The translations under genes were made by a program, and so were the position numbers. A stretch of 64,000 nt of DNA from Kushneria konosiri (GTDB taxonomy: Bacteria > Pseudomonadota > Gammaproteobacteria > Pseudomonadales > Halomonadaceae): positions 2,914,001 to 2,978,000 of the forward strand of contig NZ_CP021323.1 in assembly GCF_002155145.1 (NCBI RefSeq), given 5' to 3'. A model generated the notes under the pieces. The model saw nothing but the letters and a program-made list of their open reading frames with translations. It was not told the DNA's origin and searched no databases. Position 1 is the stretch's first letter. Every line of letters starts with the position of its first letter. Below are positions 17,907 through 27,051 of this stretch, one piece after another.

Positions 17907-19046
17907 TCAATTCGAGTGCAGTATTGAAGAAGAGCTTATGTCACCCGTTGAGCGCAAACCAAGCAGACCAAGATCGCGATGGACCTCATTTTTCATTATC
18001 CGAACGGCTTTGCTTAAACTTCTTTCACCCCCGATGGTGGATGCGTAGAGAAAGGGGCGCCCTATGAAGACGAAATCGGCACCCAGCGCCAAGGCCTTGA
18101 CGACATCTGTACCACGTCTGATGCCGCCGTCGACCATGATGACCATATGACCGGCCTCGACTCTTGCCTGCGGTAGCGCTCGGATAGCGGAAATAGCGTG
18201 ATCGAGCTGCCGTCCTCCATGATTGGACAATACAACGCCGTCGCAACCGATGTCCCGGGCTAGCGCGACGTCAAGATGGGAGAGCACTCCCTTCACGATC
18301 AGATTGCCTTTCCACTGGTTTCGAATTCGACGGACATGGTCCCAGTTCAGGTGATCCTTGCGACCAAAATCACGCGCAGCCTGGCGAGAGATGATAGGCG
18401 CGCCGCGGTGGGCGTAGGAGTTCTCGAAATGTGGCATGCCCCGGCGCAGGAGCGTCTGCAGGAAGGTGGTAAACAACCAGCGGGGCTTGATGCCGAAATC
18501 CCATAACATACGAGGCGTGAAACGTAACGGTGTGGAGAAGCCAGCACGGAGGTTATTTTCTCGATTGGCCAGTACGGCCGTATCGGCAGTGAGGACCAAT
18601 GTCTGGTAGCCCGCCCTGGTGACTCGCTCGATCAATGCTGCAATGCGGTCCTCTTCGCCGGGCACGTAAGCCTGAAACCACGCTCGAGGATTGGCTTCGA
18701 TGATCTCCTCCATGCAGGTCAGAGACGAACCGCTCAGAACGTAGGGAATGCCTTCGCGGTTGGCAACTCGTGCGGCGACATTATCGCCGTCAAACGCCAT
18801 CAATGCACTGATGCCCATAGGCGCGATGCCGAAAGGGGCTGCCCACTCTTCTCCCAGAAGTCGTTGCCGTATGGCCCGGCCCTCCACACCACAGAGTACC
18901 CTGGGAACAAGCTTCAACTCGTTGAGCGCGGCGCGGTTATCGTCGAAGGCTGCCGACGTTTCTGCAGCACCCGCAATGTACTGGAAGAGCGGGCGCGGAA
19001 GGTGACGTCGAGCCGCGATTTCATAGTCGTCGAGATTGAGAATCAT
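17907..19046 (-). CDS. FMN-dependent alpha-hydroxy acid dehydrogenase (LldD-like)
   Basis: TIM-barrel flavoenzyme of 379 residues that oxidises (S)-2-hydroxy acids such as lactate, glycolate or mandelate to 2-oxo acids and passes electrons to the quinone pool. Family landmarks are FQYIAGAAE (Tyr23 of the substrate site), PFGIAPMGISAL, the active-site block LSNHGGRQLD with catalytic His and the substrate Arg, and VDGGIRRGTDVVKALALGA plus FIGRPFLY, which bind the FMN phosphate. It is last in an operon dctP-dctQ-dctM-SMP30-this gene. That context suggests that it oxidises the hydroxy acid released by the lactonase rather than lactate itself. The ribosome site before 19046 is weak. The downstream neighbour is the IS5 remnant. 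Confidence 0.88.
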   Translation of the reverse strand: MILNLDDYEIAARRHLPRPLFQYIAGAAETSAAFDDNRAALNELKLVPRVLCGVEGRAIRQRLLGEEWAAPFGIAPMGISALMAFDGDNVAARVANREGIPYVLSGSSLTCMEEIIEANPRAWFQAYVPGEEDRIAALIERVTRAGYQTLVLTADTAVLANRENNLRAGFSTPLRFTPRMLWDFGIKPRWLFTTFLQTLLRRGMPHFENSYAHRGAPIISRQAARDFGRKDHLNWDHVRRIRNQWKGNLIVKGVLSHLDVALARDIGCDGVVLSNHGGRQLDHAISAIRALPQARVEAGHMVIMVDGGIRRGTDVVKALALGADFVFIGRPFLYASTIGGERSLSKAVRIMKNEVHRDLGLLGLRSTGDISSSSILHSN

Positions 19047-19092
19047 CGCTGTAGAATTAACCTGTTTAGGTAGACTATGAGTATTTGAGCAT

Positions 19093-20031
19093 TCAGTGTT
19101 GGCCCCAGCCGGAGGCCATGGGATGACCGGCGACGGGCAGCTCGGCGCGCAGGATGGTGCCCGAATCCGATTCGGTGATGTATAGCGTGCGGTTTTCCAG
19201 TCCGCCGAAGGCGCAGTTGGTGGTTCCCAGCCCCCTGGGTGACTTGACCACCGCGATGGGTACGCCAAGCGCGTCATGTACCCACACCAGCCCCATGCCG
19301 GTCTGGCAGACCACAACGCCGTTATCCTGTGTCAGTGCCAGGCCATCCGGTCCGGCGCGGCCACCGGAAAACTGCAGGAAAAGCCCCGCTTTCACCACCC
19401 GCTGGCTGGGCGACAGCGGCAGCCGCCATACTGCATTGGCACGCGTTACCGCGACGTAGAGCGTATGGCCACTGGTATCGAGCACCAGCCCGTTGGGGCT
19501 CGGCACACGATCGATCAAACACTCGAGCCGGCCATCATCGGGTGTCCAGCGGTAGACACGCCCACTGGGGTCATGAAGCCCGGTCTGTCCCTGGTCGGTG
19601 AAATAGATCGCGCCGTCCGGGCCTATATGCAGGTCATTACAGCCCTTGAAGCCTTCCGAGTCGGCATCGCCCAGCACCGTACTGATGCTGCCGGTTGCCG
19701 GATCGAGTTGCAGGATGCCGTTCTTGAAATCGGCGATGAAGATGCGGCCCTTCGTATCGATCTTGAGGCCGTTGGGCTGACCGTCGTATTCGGCGATCTG
19801 TTCAACGTCGCCTTGTGGTGAGGCGCGAAGTATCCGGCCGAAGGGAATATCAACGAACCATAGATGCCCGTCCAGATCAAAGGAGGGGCCCTCGATGAAG
19901 CTGTCGACAGCCGCGCCGCGGCGATTCTTGGTTGCCCAGTCAGAAGGCGTACCGGGGCGCCGCAGCGCCTCAGGCAGGGTCGTGAAGACCTCGGCCTCGA
20001 TCAGGGTCGGGTCTGGATGGGGAAAGGCCAC
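19093..20031 (-). CDS. SMP-30/gluconolactonase-family lactonase
   Basis: Six-bladed beta-propeller hydrolase of the SMP-30/LRE family, 312 residues, without signal peptide. Family blocks are SFIEGPSFDLDGHLWFVDIPFGRI (metal-binding Glu), QPNGLKIDTKGRIFIADF, NDLHIGPDGAIYFTD, PSPNGLVLDTSGHTLYVAV (Asn ligand) and GGRAGPDGLALTQDNGVVV (Asp ligand). It presumably opens a sugar-acid or hydroxy-acid lactone with the help of a divalent metal. It begins with GTG at 20031, supported by GGAGG 7 nt upstream and a position 3 nt after the DctM stop, so it is coupled to the TRAP genes. The FMN dehydrogenase follows. Confidence 0.88.
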   Translation of the reverse strand: MAFPHPDPTLIEAEVFTTLPEALRRPGTPSDWATKNRRGAAVDSFIEGPSFDLDGHLWFVDIPFGRILRASPQGDVEQIAEYDGQPNGLKIDTKGRIFIADFKNGILQLDPATGSISTVLGDADSEGFKGCNDLHIGPDGAIYFTDQGQTGLHDPSGRVYRWTPDDGRLECLIDRVPSPNGLVLDTSGHTLYVAVTRANAVWRLPLSPSQRVVKAGLFLQFSGGRAGPDGLALTQDNGVVVCQTGMGLVWVHDALGVPIAVVKSPRGLGTTNCAFGGLENRTLYITESDSGTILRAELPVAGHPMASGWGQH

Positions 20032-20034
20032 GGG

Positions 20035-21330
20035 TCAACCTCCGGAAGTCAGTTGGGGAAGCCACAGCACGATGTCGGGCATCGCAATGAGCAGCACGAG
20101 AAACGCCAGAATGATGGCGAAGAAGGGCAGCACGCCCATGACCACGTCTTCGACTCTGGTTTCCGCATCGGAGCTGGCCACCACGAACAGGATGACGCCT
20201 AGCGGCGGGGTCAGCTGGCCAAGCTCGACCAGGATGACCACGAACACGCCAAACCAGACCGGATCGACGCCCATTGCCATCAGGGTCGGGAAGATGACCG
20301 GGACGATGATCGCGATCATGCCAAGGCCTTCCATGAAGCAGCCAAGAATGGCAAACACCACCACGAGAATCAGAAGCAGCGAAAACTGCGACAGACCTGC
20401 CTCGGCAACGCGGTCGACCAGTGCTTCGCCGACGCCGGACAGCGCCGTGGCGTAGGCAAACAGCATCGAAATGAACACGATGAACAGCACGTTGCCGCTC
20501 ATGGTCAGCGTGCGCGACAGCGCCGACTTGAGCATCGCGATATTGAGTCTGCGATACAGTGCCGAGATGGCCACGGCGCCGACCACGCCCAGCGCACCCG
20601 CCTCGGTCGGGGTGGCGATGCCGGCGTAGATGCTGCCAAGAATGAACACGATCAGGATCGTAAAGGGCAGCACGTCCGCGGCGGCGCGCAGGTAATCGGT
20701 AAACGTGCGTTGCTGGGTATCTTTGGGAACCAGCGAAGGTTTCGCCAGCGCACGCGCGATGATGAAGAGGCTGTAGCAGGCACCGAGCAGAATACCGGGC
20801 ACCAGACCGGCGGCGAACAGCTGGGCGATGGAGGTTTCGGTAAAGGTGGCGTAGATGATCATGGTGATCGACGGCGGGATCAAAATGCCCAGTGTGCCGC
20901 CGGCCGCCAGTGAGCCTGCCACGAATCGGCGGTTATAGCCGCGTGCCGACAGGGCCGGCAATGCCACGGTCGACATCGCCGCCGCGGTTGGCGCACTGCC
21001 GCCGGCGACGGCGGCAAATACGCCGCTACCCACGATGTTGGTATGCAGTAACCCGCCTGGCAGGCGGCGCATGAAGGGGGCGATACCGTTATAGAGTCGC
21101 GCACTGAGCCCGCTGGCCAGCAGGATCTCCGCCATCAGAATGAACAGCGGAATCGCAGCCAGCGTGAAGCTGTTGGCGGCTCCCCAGCTGACCAGCCCGA
21201 GAGCCTTCCAGCCAGCGACGCCCTTGATCAGCCACAGGTAGGCCAGCGCTGCCGCGCCAACGGCGAATTGAACCCACAGCCCGCCAACAATCAACACCAG
21301 TAATACGCCAAAGGCGATCAGGGCATCCAT
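20035..21330 (-). CDS. dctM: TRAP transporter large permease (DctM)
   Basis: Large membrane subunit of a tripartite ATP-independent periplasmic transporter, 431 residues and about 12 helices. Recognisable pieces are FTLAAIPLFILMAEILLASG, GSGVFAAVAGGSAPTAAAMS near residue 100, AAGGTLGILIPPSITMIIYA near 150 and ATPTEAGALGVVGA near 240. It uses a Na+ gradient to move the substrate delivered by DctP. ATG 21330 shares its A with the dctQ stop (TGATG) and has GGAGG 9 nt upstream; an in-frame TTG at 21333 is less likely. It is followed immediately by the lactonase gene. Confidence 0.93.
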   Translation of the reverse strand: MDALIAFGVLLVLIVGGLWVQFAVGAAALAYLWLIKGVAGWKALGLVSWGAANSFTLAAIPLFILMAEILLASGLSARLYNGIAPFMRRLPGGLLHTNIVGSGVFAAVAGGSAPTAAAMSTVALPALSARGYNRRFVAGSLAAGGTLGILIPPSITMIIYATFTETSIAQLFAAGLVPGILLGACYSLFIIARALAKPSLVPKDTQQRTFTDYLRAAADVLPFTILIVFILGSIYAGIATPTEAGALGVVGAVAISALYRRLNIAMLKSALSRTLTMSGNVLFIVFISMLFAYATALSGVGEALVDRVAEAGLSQFSLLLILVVVFAILGCFMEGLGMIAIIVPVIFPTLMAMGVDPVWFGVFVVILVELGQLTPPLGVILFVVASSDAETRVEDVVMGVLPFFAIILAFLVLLIAMPDIVLWLPQLTSGG

Positions 21331-21854
21331 CAATCAGTTCCTCCATGACGCAGGGTGATGATCGCGCGCTCGATGATGAAGATCGCGGTAAAGGTCAGTC
21401 CCAGCGGAATCAGCAGCTGAGGCATCCATAACGGCGTCATCAAAAATGTCGGCGCGACATTGCCGCGTGACCAGGAGCTCAGGACCAGTTGCAGGGTGTA
21501 CCAGATCAGCACGCCGCAGACGGCAAGCGACAGGGCCATATAGATCAGGCTCAAGCCCTTTTTGAGAGCGTGGGGCAGGGCGTCAAAGATGAAACCGACC
21601 TGAAACAGACTGTTTTTCCGAACAGCCAGACTGGCGCCGAACAGGGTCAAGCCTACGACGAGGTACCCTGCCAGCTCTTCGACGACGCGCAGTGAATGGT
21701 TGAAGAAAAAGCGCGAGACGATTTCGGCGCTGACGATCAATACCAGTACCACCAGCGCCAGTCCCGCGATAAATCGCACGCCGGCGGCGATCATATCGAA
21801 CAGGGAGCCGGCAGATGCCGGCTCGTTGACCTGATGGGGGGATGTATCACTCAT
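21330..21854 (-). CDS. dctQ: TRAP transporter small permease (DctQ)
   Basis: Small membrane subunit of the TRAP carrier, 174 residues with four transmembrane helices. The second helix region carries RVVEELAGYLVVGLTLFGASLAVRKNSLFQVGFI, the typical EE/ASLAxRxxxHixv block of DctQ proteins. It forms a complex with DctM, whose start overlaps its stop by one base, and follows dctP by 14 nt. CGGAG 7 nt before 21854 supports the start. Confidence 0.9.
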   Translation of the reverse strand: MSDTSPHQVNEPASAGSLFDMIAAGVRFIAGLALVVLVLIVSAEIVSRFFFNHSLRVVEELAGYLVVGLTLFGASLAVRKNSLFQVGFIFDALPHALKKGLSLIYMALSLAVCGVLIWYTLQLVLSSWSRGNVAPTFLMTPLWMPQLLIPLGLTFTAIFIIERAIITLRHGGTD

Positions 21855-21868
21855 GAAGGGCTCCGGAA

Positions 21869-22855
21869 TTACTTGCCAAGGGCGTTCAGAACCGCCTCAA
21901 GCGCTTTTTCATGCTCCGGTCCCGCCTGTTTGGCCCACTCGCGCCACCATGGCGCCATCTTTTCCTGGGCGCGTTTGATGTCGGACGGGTCGGCATCGAC
22001 AATCGTCATGCCGGCGTCTGCCTGCTTCTGTTCCTGTGTCTTCTCATCGACGAGGAAGTCCTGAGTGATCCGGGCTGTTTCCTCACTCACGATACGATCG
22101 AGTGTCTGGCGCGTGCTGTCCTTGAGGCCTTCATACGCAGAGGCATTGGCGATGATGGCACTGTTGGCGTAGTTGACCGGCAGGCGGTAGTTGTAGGGCA
22201 GGAATTCGTGCCAGTTCTTGGCACCGCCCGCACTGGCTGTCAGTACGCCATCAATGACGCCACGTTCCAGCGCCGTCGGTACTTCCGAGCCTGAAAGTGT
22301 GATCGGTGAACCACCGAAGGCCTCGACGAATTCACCCTGTTCAGGCGAGGTGACGCGCACCTTGTGATCCTTGAGGTCGTCCAGTGAGTCCATTTTGAAG
22401 GTACTAAAGATGACCTGTTGCGGGTAGCGATAGCTGCCCAGATAGGTCACACCCTGATCCGCGAACCCTTGTTTGAGATACGGCTCCATCACCGCGTAGG
22501 CCTTGTTCCACTCTTCATCGTTGTTGATCAAAAGGGGCAGGTTGAGAATGCGCGCGATGGGGACGTTGCCTGAAAAGAACAGATCCGCGGCGAAATCGAC
22601 AATGCCATCGCCGGTGGCCTGCGTGATATCGCTTGAGGAGATTTGAAGTGTCTTGCCCAGGTGAAGCGTGATCGACAGGTCATCGTCCGTTTCCTTCTCG
22701 ACACGGTCGGCAATTCGTTTCATGCCCTGAACAGCAGCGGTCGTGGACACGGAGGAATAGGTATATCCCGTCCAGTTATCGGCCATGACGTTACTGGTCA
22801 TCGATGTACTCAAGATGACCAATCCGGATAGTAGAGCATTCTTGATTGTTTTCAT
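21869..22855 (-). CDS. dctP: TRAP transporter substrate-binding protein (DctP)
   Basis: Periplasmic solute receptor of 328 residues, PF03480. A signal peptide (residues 1-25, ending SNVMA) precedes NWTGYTYSSVSTTAAVQGMKRIADRV. The middle part LKDHKVRVTSPEQGEFVEAFGGSPITLSGSEVPTALERGVIDGVLT contains the conserved substrate Arg (KVRV) and the helix that closes the lobe. Such receptors bind carboxylates (C4-dicarboxylates, sugar acids, aromatic acids). First gene of the operon; GAGGA upstream of the ATG. The downstream lactonase and hydroxyacid dehydrogenase suggest a lactone-forming hydroxy acid. Confidence 0.92.
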   Translation of the reverse strand: MKTIKNALLSGLVILSTSMTSNVMADNWTGYTYSSVSTTAAVQGMKRIADRVEKETDDDLSITLHLGKTLQISSSDITQATGDGIVDFAADLFFSGNVPIARILNLPLLINNDEEWNKAYAVMEPYLKQGFADQGVTYLGSYRYPQQVIFSTFKMDSLDDLKDHKVRVTSPEQGEFVEAFGGSPITLSGSEVPTALERGVIDGVLTASAGGAKNWHEFLPYNYRLPVNYANSAIIANASAYEGLKDSTRQTLDRIVSEETARITQDFLVDEKTQEQKQADAGMTIVDADPSDIKRAQEKMAPWWREWAKQAGPEHEKALEAVLNALGK

Positions 22856-23190
22856 CAGGACTTCCTCACGTTCAATGATAAAAGCTCGTTATTTTTGAAG
22901 TGTGCGGGTGCATTATTGGAATAAGCCGGCGTATTTTTTCGACTTTCGTCTATATTTTGGCGTCATTTTCAAGAAATTATGGGGTAGTTGGCGCTCTTTC
23001 AGACGTCGAGTGAACATGAAAAAGAAGGATTGCTAAAGCGTGTTTTTCTGCATTAAACGTGCAGTGAATCTTTATGCTCAGCCCTTGAGATGAATGTTTT
23101 GTCGATGAGACCTTGGTCGTTTTAATTCAGCGAGATAAATCGGAAATTGCTCGATAAAACGAGCTTTTTATATTCGGGAAAAGGGGATGC
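22856..23190. other. AT-rich promoter region of the TRAP operon
   Basis: About 335 nt without a gene between dctP and the end of the first TTT module. It carries the motif TTCGTCTATATTTT at 22945-22958, repeated with one change before the first tctC gene, and near 22881 a loose match to the 16-bp element found at the lysR promoter (AAAGC then TTATTTTT). Confidence 0.55.
22945..22958. promoter_or_regulatory. TTCGTCTATRTTTT motif, copy 1
   Basis: Fourteen bases 90 nt upstream of dctP. The same motif with one difference (TTCGTCTATGTTTT) is at 27228-27241 upstream of the first tctC gene. Could be a regulator site shared by the two transport operons, or part of the promoter itself. Confidence 0.4.
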
Positions 23191-23225
23191 CAAAAGTGAT
23201 CGACGTCACCAAAGAACGTCGATCA
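23191..23225 (-). terminator. Hairpin terminator of the first TTT/amidohydrolase operon
   Basis: TGATCGACGT and ACGTCGATCA (23197-23206 and 23216-23225) form a perfect 10-bp stem with a 9-nt loop, followed on the minus strand by CTTTTGG. It lies 37 nt after the amidohydrolase stop. The U-run is short. Confidence 0.65.
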
Positions 23226-23261
23226 TGGCGGGCAATGCGAAGGCTGATCCAAGTCCGCAGA

Positions 23262-24074
23262 TCAGAACCGATAAAGTCGTTCAGGGTTATCGCGCAGGCA
23301 GGCCTGGCGCTGAGATATGGAAAGGGTACGCTCGAGAAACCTGATCATGTCGAGGGAGCTGGGGATAGGCGACGGCGTCATGACGTGGGGCCAGTCGCTT
23401 CCCCAGAGGCAACACTCGCGGTAGCGCTCGACAAGATGGCGAGTTAACTCGATGAGGTCGTCATAGCGCCTCGGGTGCTGGCTGACACGGGTGGGGGCAA
23501 GTTTGATCCAGACGCGCCCGGTGTCGAGCAGGCGGCAAAGGCGGGTCAGTTCATCAGGATGGCCGGGTGTTACGTGTCCGAAATGATCCAGGACGATTGT
23601 TTGCCCTTCCGGGAGCGTCGGTAACAGTGCTGCCAAAATGTCGTAGCGCTCGGGTTCTGTATTGAGTTCGACATGCCAGTCCAGTGCTGCGGCGCGAGCA
23701 GCAAGCTCCGGCAGGCGCGCCAGGTCGTGCTGGCCCAGCCGTGTGCGGTCCTGAACGCGGATGCCACGCACGCCAGCTTCGCGCATCGCCTCAAGCCCTG
23801 AGGTGTGCTCATCGATCATGACCACGCCACGCAGCTCAAGCGGCGGGTTGAGCGTCTGCGCCTGACGAAGCGTCTCGAGCAGATAGTGGTTGTCGGTGCC
23901 ATCGATGGAGGCCTGTATCAGCACGGCGCGCCGGATGTCCGAGACCGCGGTTTCCTCCATGAAATGGCCGATGCCCTTGCGAGGGGGCTGGTAGGTCGTC
24001 TCGATGTACTCCCGGTCACGGTCGAAGACGTGGATATGGCAGTCACAGGCGGGCGCCATTGAGGTGTGAGTCAT
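23262..24074 (-). CDS. Amidohydrolase-family (PDC hydrolase/lactonase-like) enzyme, module A
   Basis: TIM-barrel hydrolase of PF04909, 270 residues. The N-terminal CDCHIHVFD is the metal-binding HxH region, DHFGHV near residue 170 carries another expected ligand His, and LWGSDWPH near 235 is the conserved Asp block. Family members close to 2-pyrone-4,6-dicarboxylate hydrolase and sugar-acid lactonases share these blocks; many act on lactones. ATG 24074 overlaps the tctA stop by four bases (ATGA), so the enzyme is translated with the transporter. The natural guess is that it acts on the imported compound or its lactone. Which substrate is used cannot be told from the sequence. Confidence 0.85.
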   Translation of the reverse strand: MTHTSMAPACDCHIHVFDRDREYIETTYQPPRKGIGHFMEETAVSDIRRAVLIQASIDGTDNHYLLETLRQAQTLNPPLELRGVVMIDEHTSGLEAMREAGVRGIRVQDRTRLGQHDLARLPELAARAAALDWHVELNTEPERYDILAALLPTLPEGQTIVLDHFGHVTPGHPDELTRLCRLLDTGRVWIKLAPTRVSQHPRRYDDLIELTRHLVERYRECCLWGSDWPHVMTPSPIPSSLDMIRFLERTLSISQRQACLRDNPERLYRF

Positions 24075-25576
24075 GACGCATCTCCCTGGCGCGTATGGCG
24101 GTAGCGCCTGATGGTGACACCCAGAACGCACAGCAGCGTGACGGCCAACAGCCCCATGGCGATCGGTGACTGCAAAAAGATGTCAGCGCTTCCGGCACTG
24201 GTCAGCAGCGCCTGGCGCAGGCTCTGCTCAAGCGGTGGACCGAGGATCAGCCCGATCAGCAGGGGCGGCAGCGGAAAACCGGCCCGCCGCAGCACAAAGC
24301 CAATCCCCCCGGCACCCAGCATCACGGCGACATCGAAAAGACTGTTGTTGACCGAATAGGCACCAAATATCGCCAGAATCGCAATGACCGGGAACAGATG
24401 ACGGGGGCGGATTTTAATGATGTGAACGGCGCCACGAAACATGGCCAGCCCGAACACCACACAGGGAATGGACAGCAGTATCAGCGCCTCGAAAATCGCA
24501 TAGACCTCAATACCGTGCTGCTGGAAGAGGAACGGCCCCGGCGTCAGCCCCTGCAGCATGAACGCTCCCAGAATAACGGCGGTAACGGCGTCGCCGGGAA
24601 TGCCGAGGGAGAGCATGGGCACCAGCGCGCCACCAGTTACCGCATTATTGGCGGCCTCCGGGGCGGCCACGCCCTCCGGTTCTCCCTTGCCGAAGCGGGC
24701 CGGATCGCGTGAACGGGAGCGAGCCAGGTTGTAGCTGACGAAGGCGGGCACCGTTGAACCAATTCCCGGCAGGATACCCACCAGGGTGCCGATGATGGAG
24801 GACACCATTAAGGTGGCGCGCATCTTCCACAGGGTCAGCCACCCGACCGGGCGATTCGAGGTGCCGTTGCCCGAAATCGGGCCGATGTCAGTGTCCGGTG
24901 CCGTCTTCTGCTTGCCGGCAAAGGCCTGCAGCAGTACTTCGGACATCGCGAAAAGACCGATCAGCACCGGAATCAGCGCCAGGCCGTCTTCGGCCGCAAA
25001 ACTGCCAAAGGTGAAACGCGGCAGCCCCTCGATGGGATCGAGTCCGACAATGCCGGCGGCGACGCCGATCAGTGCCATCAGGGCTGCATCAAGAATCGAA
25101 CCACCGCCGAACAGCACGATGATGATCAACGCAAACGTCATCAACGCCGCCATCTGTGCAGGGCCAAAATCGAGCGCCAGCGAGGCCAGTGGATGGGCCA
25201 GCACGATCAGCACCAGACAGCTGAAAATGTTGCCGAACACACTGGCATAGAGCGCGATGCGCAGTGCTTCTCCGGCACGGCCCTGCCGTGCCATGGGATG
25301 GCCATCCAGCGCCGTGGCTGCCGAAGACGGTGTCCCGGGAACGTTGAGCAGTATGGCGGAAATCGAGCCACCAAAGATCGCCCCCTGATACACCCCTAGA
25401 AGCAGGATAAGAGAGGGAATGGGGGACATGGTGAAGGTCACCGGGATAAGCAGGGCAATGGCCAGTGTCGGGCCCAGGCCGGGAATTGCGCCGATGACAA
25501 TACCGACGGCCACCCCCACCAGGGCGGCGATCAGCACCCAGACATCAAGCAGGGCATGGAAGGCATCAAGAAGCAT
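24071..25576 (-). CDS. tctA: TctA-family large permease of a TTT transporter, module A
   Basis: Large membrane subunit (501 residues, PF01970) of a tripartite tricarboxylate transporter. The two family signatures are visible: GAIPGLGPTLAIALLIPVTF at residues 28-47 and the related GILPGIGSTVPAFVSYNLAR after residue 265. About 11-12 helices. It moves carboxylates captured by the TctC-type receptor. The order tctC-tctB-tctA-amidohydrolase is repeated at 31-35 kb. A modest AAGAG precedes the ATG. Confidence 0.92.
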   Translation of the reverse strand: MLLDAFHALLDVWVLIAALVGVAVGIVIGAIPGLGPTLAIALLIPVTFTMSPIPSLILLLGVYQGAIFGGSISAILLNVPGTPSSAATALDGHPMARQGRAGEALRIALYASVFGNIFSCLVLIVLAHPLASLALDFGPAQMAALMTFALIIIVLFGGGSILDAALMALIGVAAGIVGLDPIEGLPRFTFGSFAAEDGLALIPVLIGLFAMSEVLLQAFAGKQKTAPDTDIGPISGNGTSNRPVGWLTLWKMRATLMVSSIIGTLVGILPGIGSTVPAFVSYNLARSRSRDPARFGKGEPEGVAAPEAANNAVTGGALVPMLSLGIPGDAVTAVILGAFMLQGLTPGPFLFQQHGIEVYAIFEALILLSIPCVVFGLAMFRGAVHIIKIRPRHLFPVIAILAIFGAYSVNNSLFDVAVMLGAGGIGFVLRRAGFPLPPLLIGLILGPPLEQSLRQALLTSAGSADIFLQSPIAMGLLAVTLLCVLGVTIRRYRHTRQGDAS

Positions 25577-25624
25577 GTGAAGTATCTCTTGGGGTGTCTC
25601 GGACGCGAAAACGCGGTGACGGAC

Positions 25625-26101
25625 TCAGGGCAGGGGCAGGTTGAGCAGATGCTGTCCGGCCCAGAAAATGGCAACGGTGACCATCAGCGGCAAGGCCACG
25701 TTGAACAGCCAGTGGCGCTCACCCAGCAGCCAGGCCAGCACGATACCGATCGTGGCCACGGTAACGATGAAGCCCAGCAGCGGCATGGTTGCCAGGGCCA
25801 CGGCCATCAGCATCATGATGAAAAGCACGCGGATCCAGCCGGCAACCGGGCCAATGGCCGTCTCCGACACTCGTCGATGGCGCCACAGTCTGAGTACGGC
25901 ACCCAGGGCCAGTAGCCACAGCACCAGTCTGGGGAAGAAGCGTGCATCCGGGCCCGGGTCGCCAAAATCAAACACCGTCACCTGATCATTCAGAGTCAGC
26001 AGACCAATGACGGCAATGAGCAGGATTGCGAGACAGGTACAGCTCTGTAATCCATACCGCGACGCTCGCTGTTGGGAGGACATGCTCTTATCGATGCTCA
26101 T
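25625..26101 (-). CDS. tctB: TctB-family small permease, module A
   Basis: Small membrane subunit of 158 residues with four transmembrane helices (PF07331 type). The first helix is CLAILLIAVIGLLTL; DPGPDARFFPRLVLWLLALGAVLRL matches the conserved Gly/Pro-rich periplasmic segment (G-x-FP) of TctB proteins. The start overlaps the tctC stop by four bases (ATGA), and 48 nt separate it from tctA. Confidence 0.85.
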   Translation of the reverse strand: MSIDKSMSSQQRASRYGLQSCTCLAILLIAVIGLLTLNDQVTVFDFGDPGPDARFFPRLVLWLLALGAVLRLWRHRRVSETAIGPVAGWIRVLFIMMLMAVALATMPLLGFIVTVATIGIVLAWLLGERHWLFNVALPLMVTVAIFWAGQHLLNLPLP

Positions 26102-27051
26102 CGCTTCAGGGTCTCGGCCAGTTGATGGTAGGCGGCCAGATTTTTCTCGATCACGGCCTCGACCTCGTCACCGGGCAGTAGCCTCACGGGCTGGTTGAGT
26201 TTGTTCATGACGGTGGCAAATTCCGGTGAAGAGGCGGCCTGGCTGAATGCGGCGCGCAGTGTCTCGGCGCGCTCGGCGCTGACGCCATGGGGCACCATCA
26301 GGGCCACGATGGAGGGAAATTGAATATCGTGTCCTGACTGCTCAAGCGTGGGGACTTCCGGGAAATCCGGGTCGGGCTGGTCATCAAGCACGGCAAGCAG
26401 CCGTAGCTGGTCACTTTTAACCAGATCGCGATAGGCAGGCACCAGCGCGATATCGACATGGTGGCCAAGCAGGGCTGCGGTTGCGCCGGCGGCGCCGTCA
26501 AACGGAACGTGCTGAAGCCTTGCATCGGTGTCGCGTCCCAGCTGAGTAAACGCCAGGCGTGCACCGCTCAGGGCGCCAGCCGTTGCATAGGTGAGGCGAG
26601 CGCCATCGCGGGCAGCGTCAAGCAGCTCCGCCAAGGTGTGGTAGGGACTGTCGGCATTGACCAGGACACCATGCCAGGGCCCGGAATAATTCAGGATCGG
26701 CGTGAAATCCTTGAGCGTGTCATAGCCCGTATCGCGCAGTGCCGGCGCGACAAAGGAGGGAGAGGAGGTGGTCGCGATCAGGGTATAACCATCCGGCGCG
26801 GCGCGGGATACCGTGCGCATGGCATTCACACCACCACCGCCAGGGCGGTTTTCGATAACGACCGGTTGGCCGAGCAGGGGTTCTGCCAGTCTGGCGAGCT
26901 GCCTTGCTGAAATGTCGGTGGTTCCCCCTGCACCGTAGGGTACAACCAGTGTGATGGGGCGAACGGGATAGTCATTCGCCCCGGCTGCAGAGGCCAGCAT
27001 GATGAAAAGGGCGCAGAAAAAATAAACCCAACGGTTTCGAAGCGAGGGCAT
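26098..27051 (-). CDS. tctC: TctC/Bug-family substrate-binding protein, module A
   Basis: Periplasmic receptor of 317 residues (PF03401). A signal peptide (residues 1-25, LASAAGA) leads into NDYPVRPITLVVPYGAGGTTDISARQLA, the ligand loop of Bug proteins, and NRPGGGGVNAMRTVSRAAPDGYTL, the second conserved loop. These receptors hold carboxylates through main-chain amides and two waters. GGGAG precedes the ATG. It is the first gene of module A. It is less similar to the other two receptors in the window than those are to each other. Confidence 0.92.
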   Translation of the reverse strand: MPSLRNRWVYFFCALFIMLASAAGANDYPVRPITLVVPYGAGGTTDISARQLARLAEPLLGQPVVIENRPGGGGVNAMRTVSRAAPDGYTLIATTSSPSFVAPALRDTGYDTLKDFTPILNYSGPWHGVLVNADSPYHTLAELLDAARDGARLTYATAGALSGARLAFTQLGRDTDARLQHVPFDGAAGATAALLGHHVDIALVPAYRDLVKSDQLRLLAVLDDQPDPDFPEVPTLEQSGHDIQFPSIVALMVPHGVSAERAETLRAAFSQAASSPEFATVMNKLNQPVRLLPGDEVEAVIEKNLAAYHQLAETLKR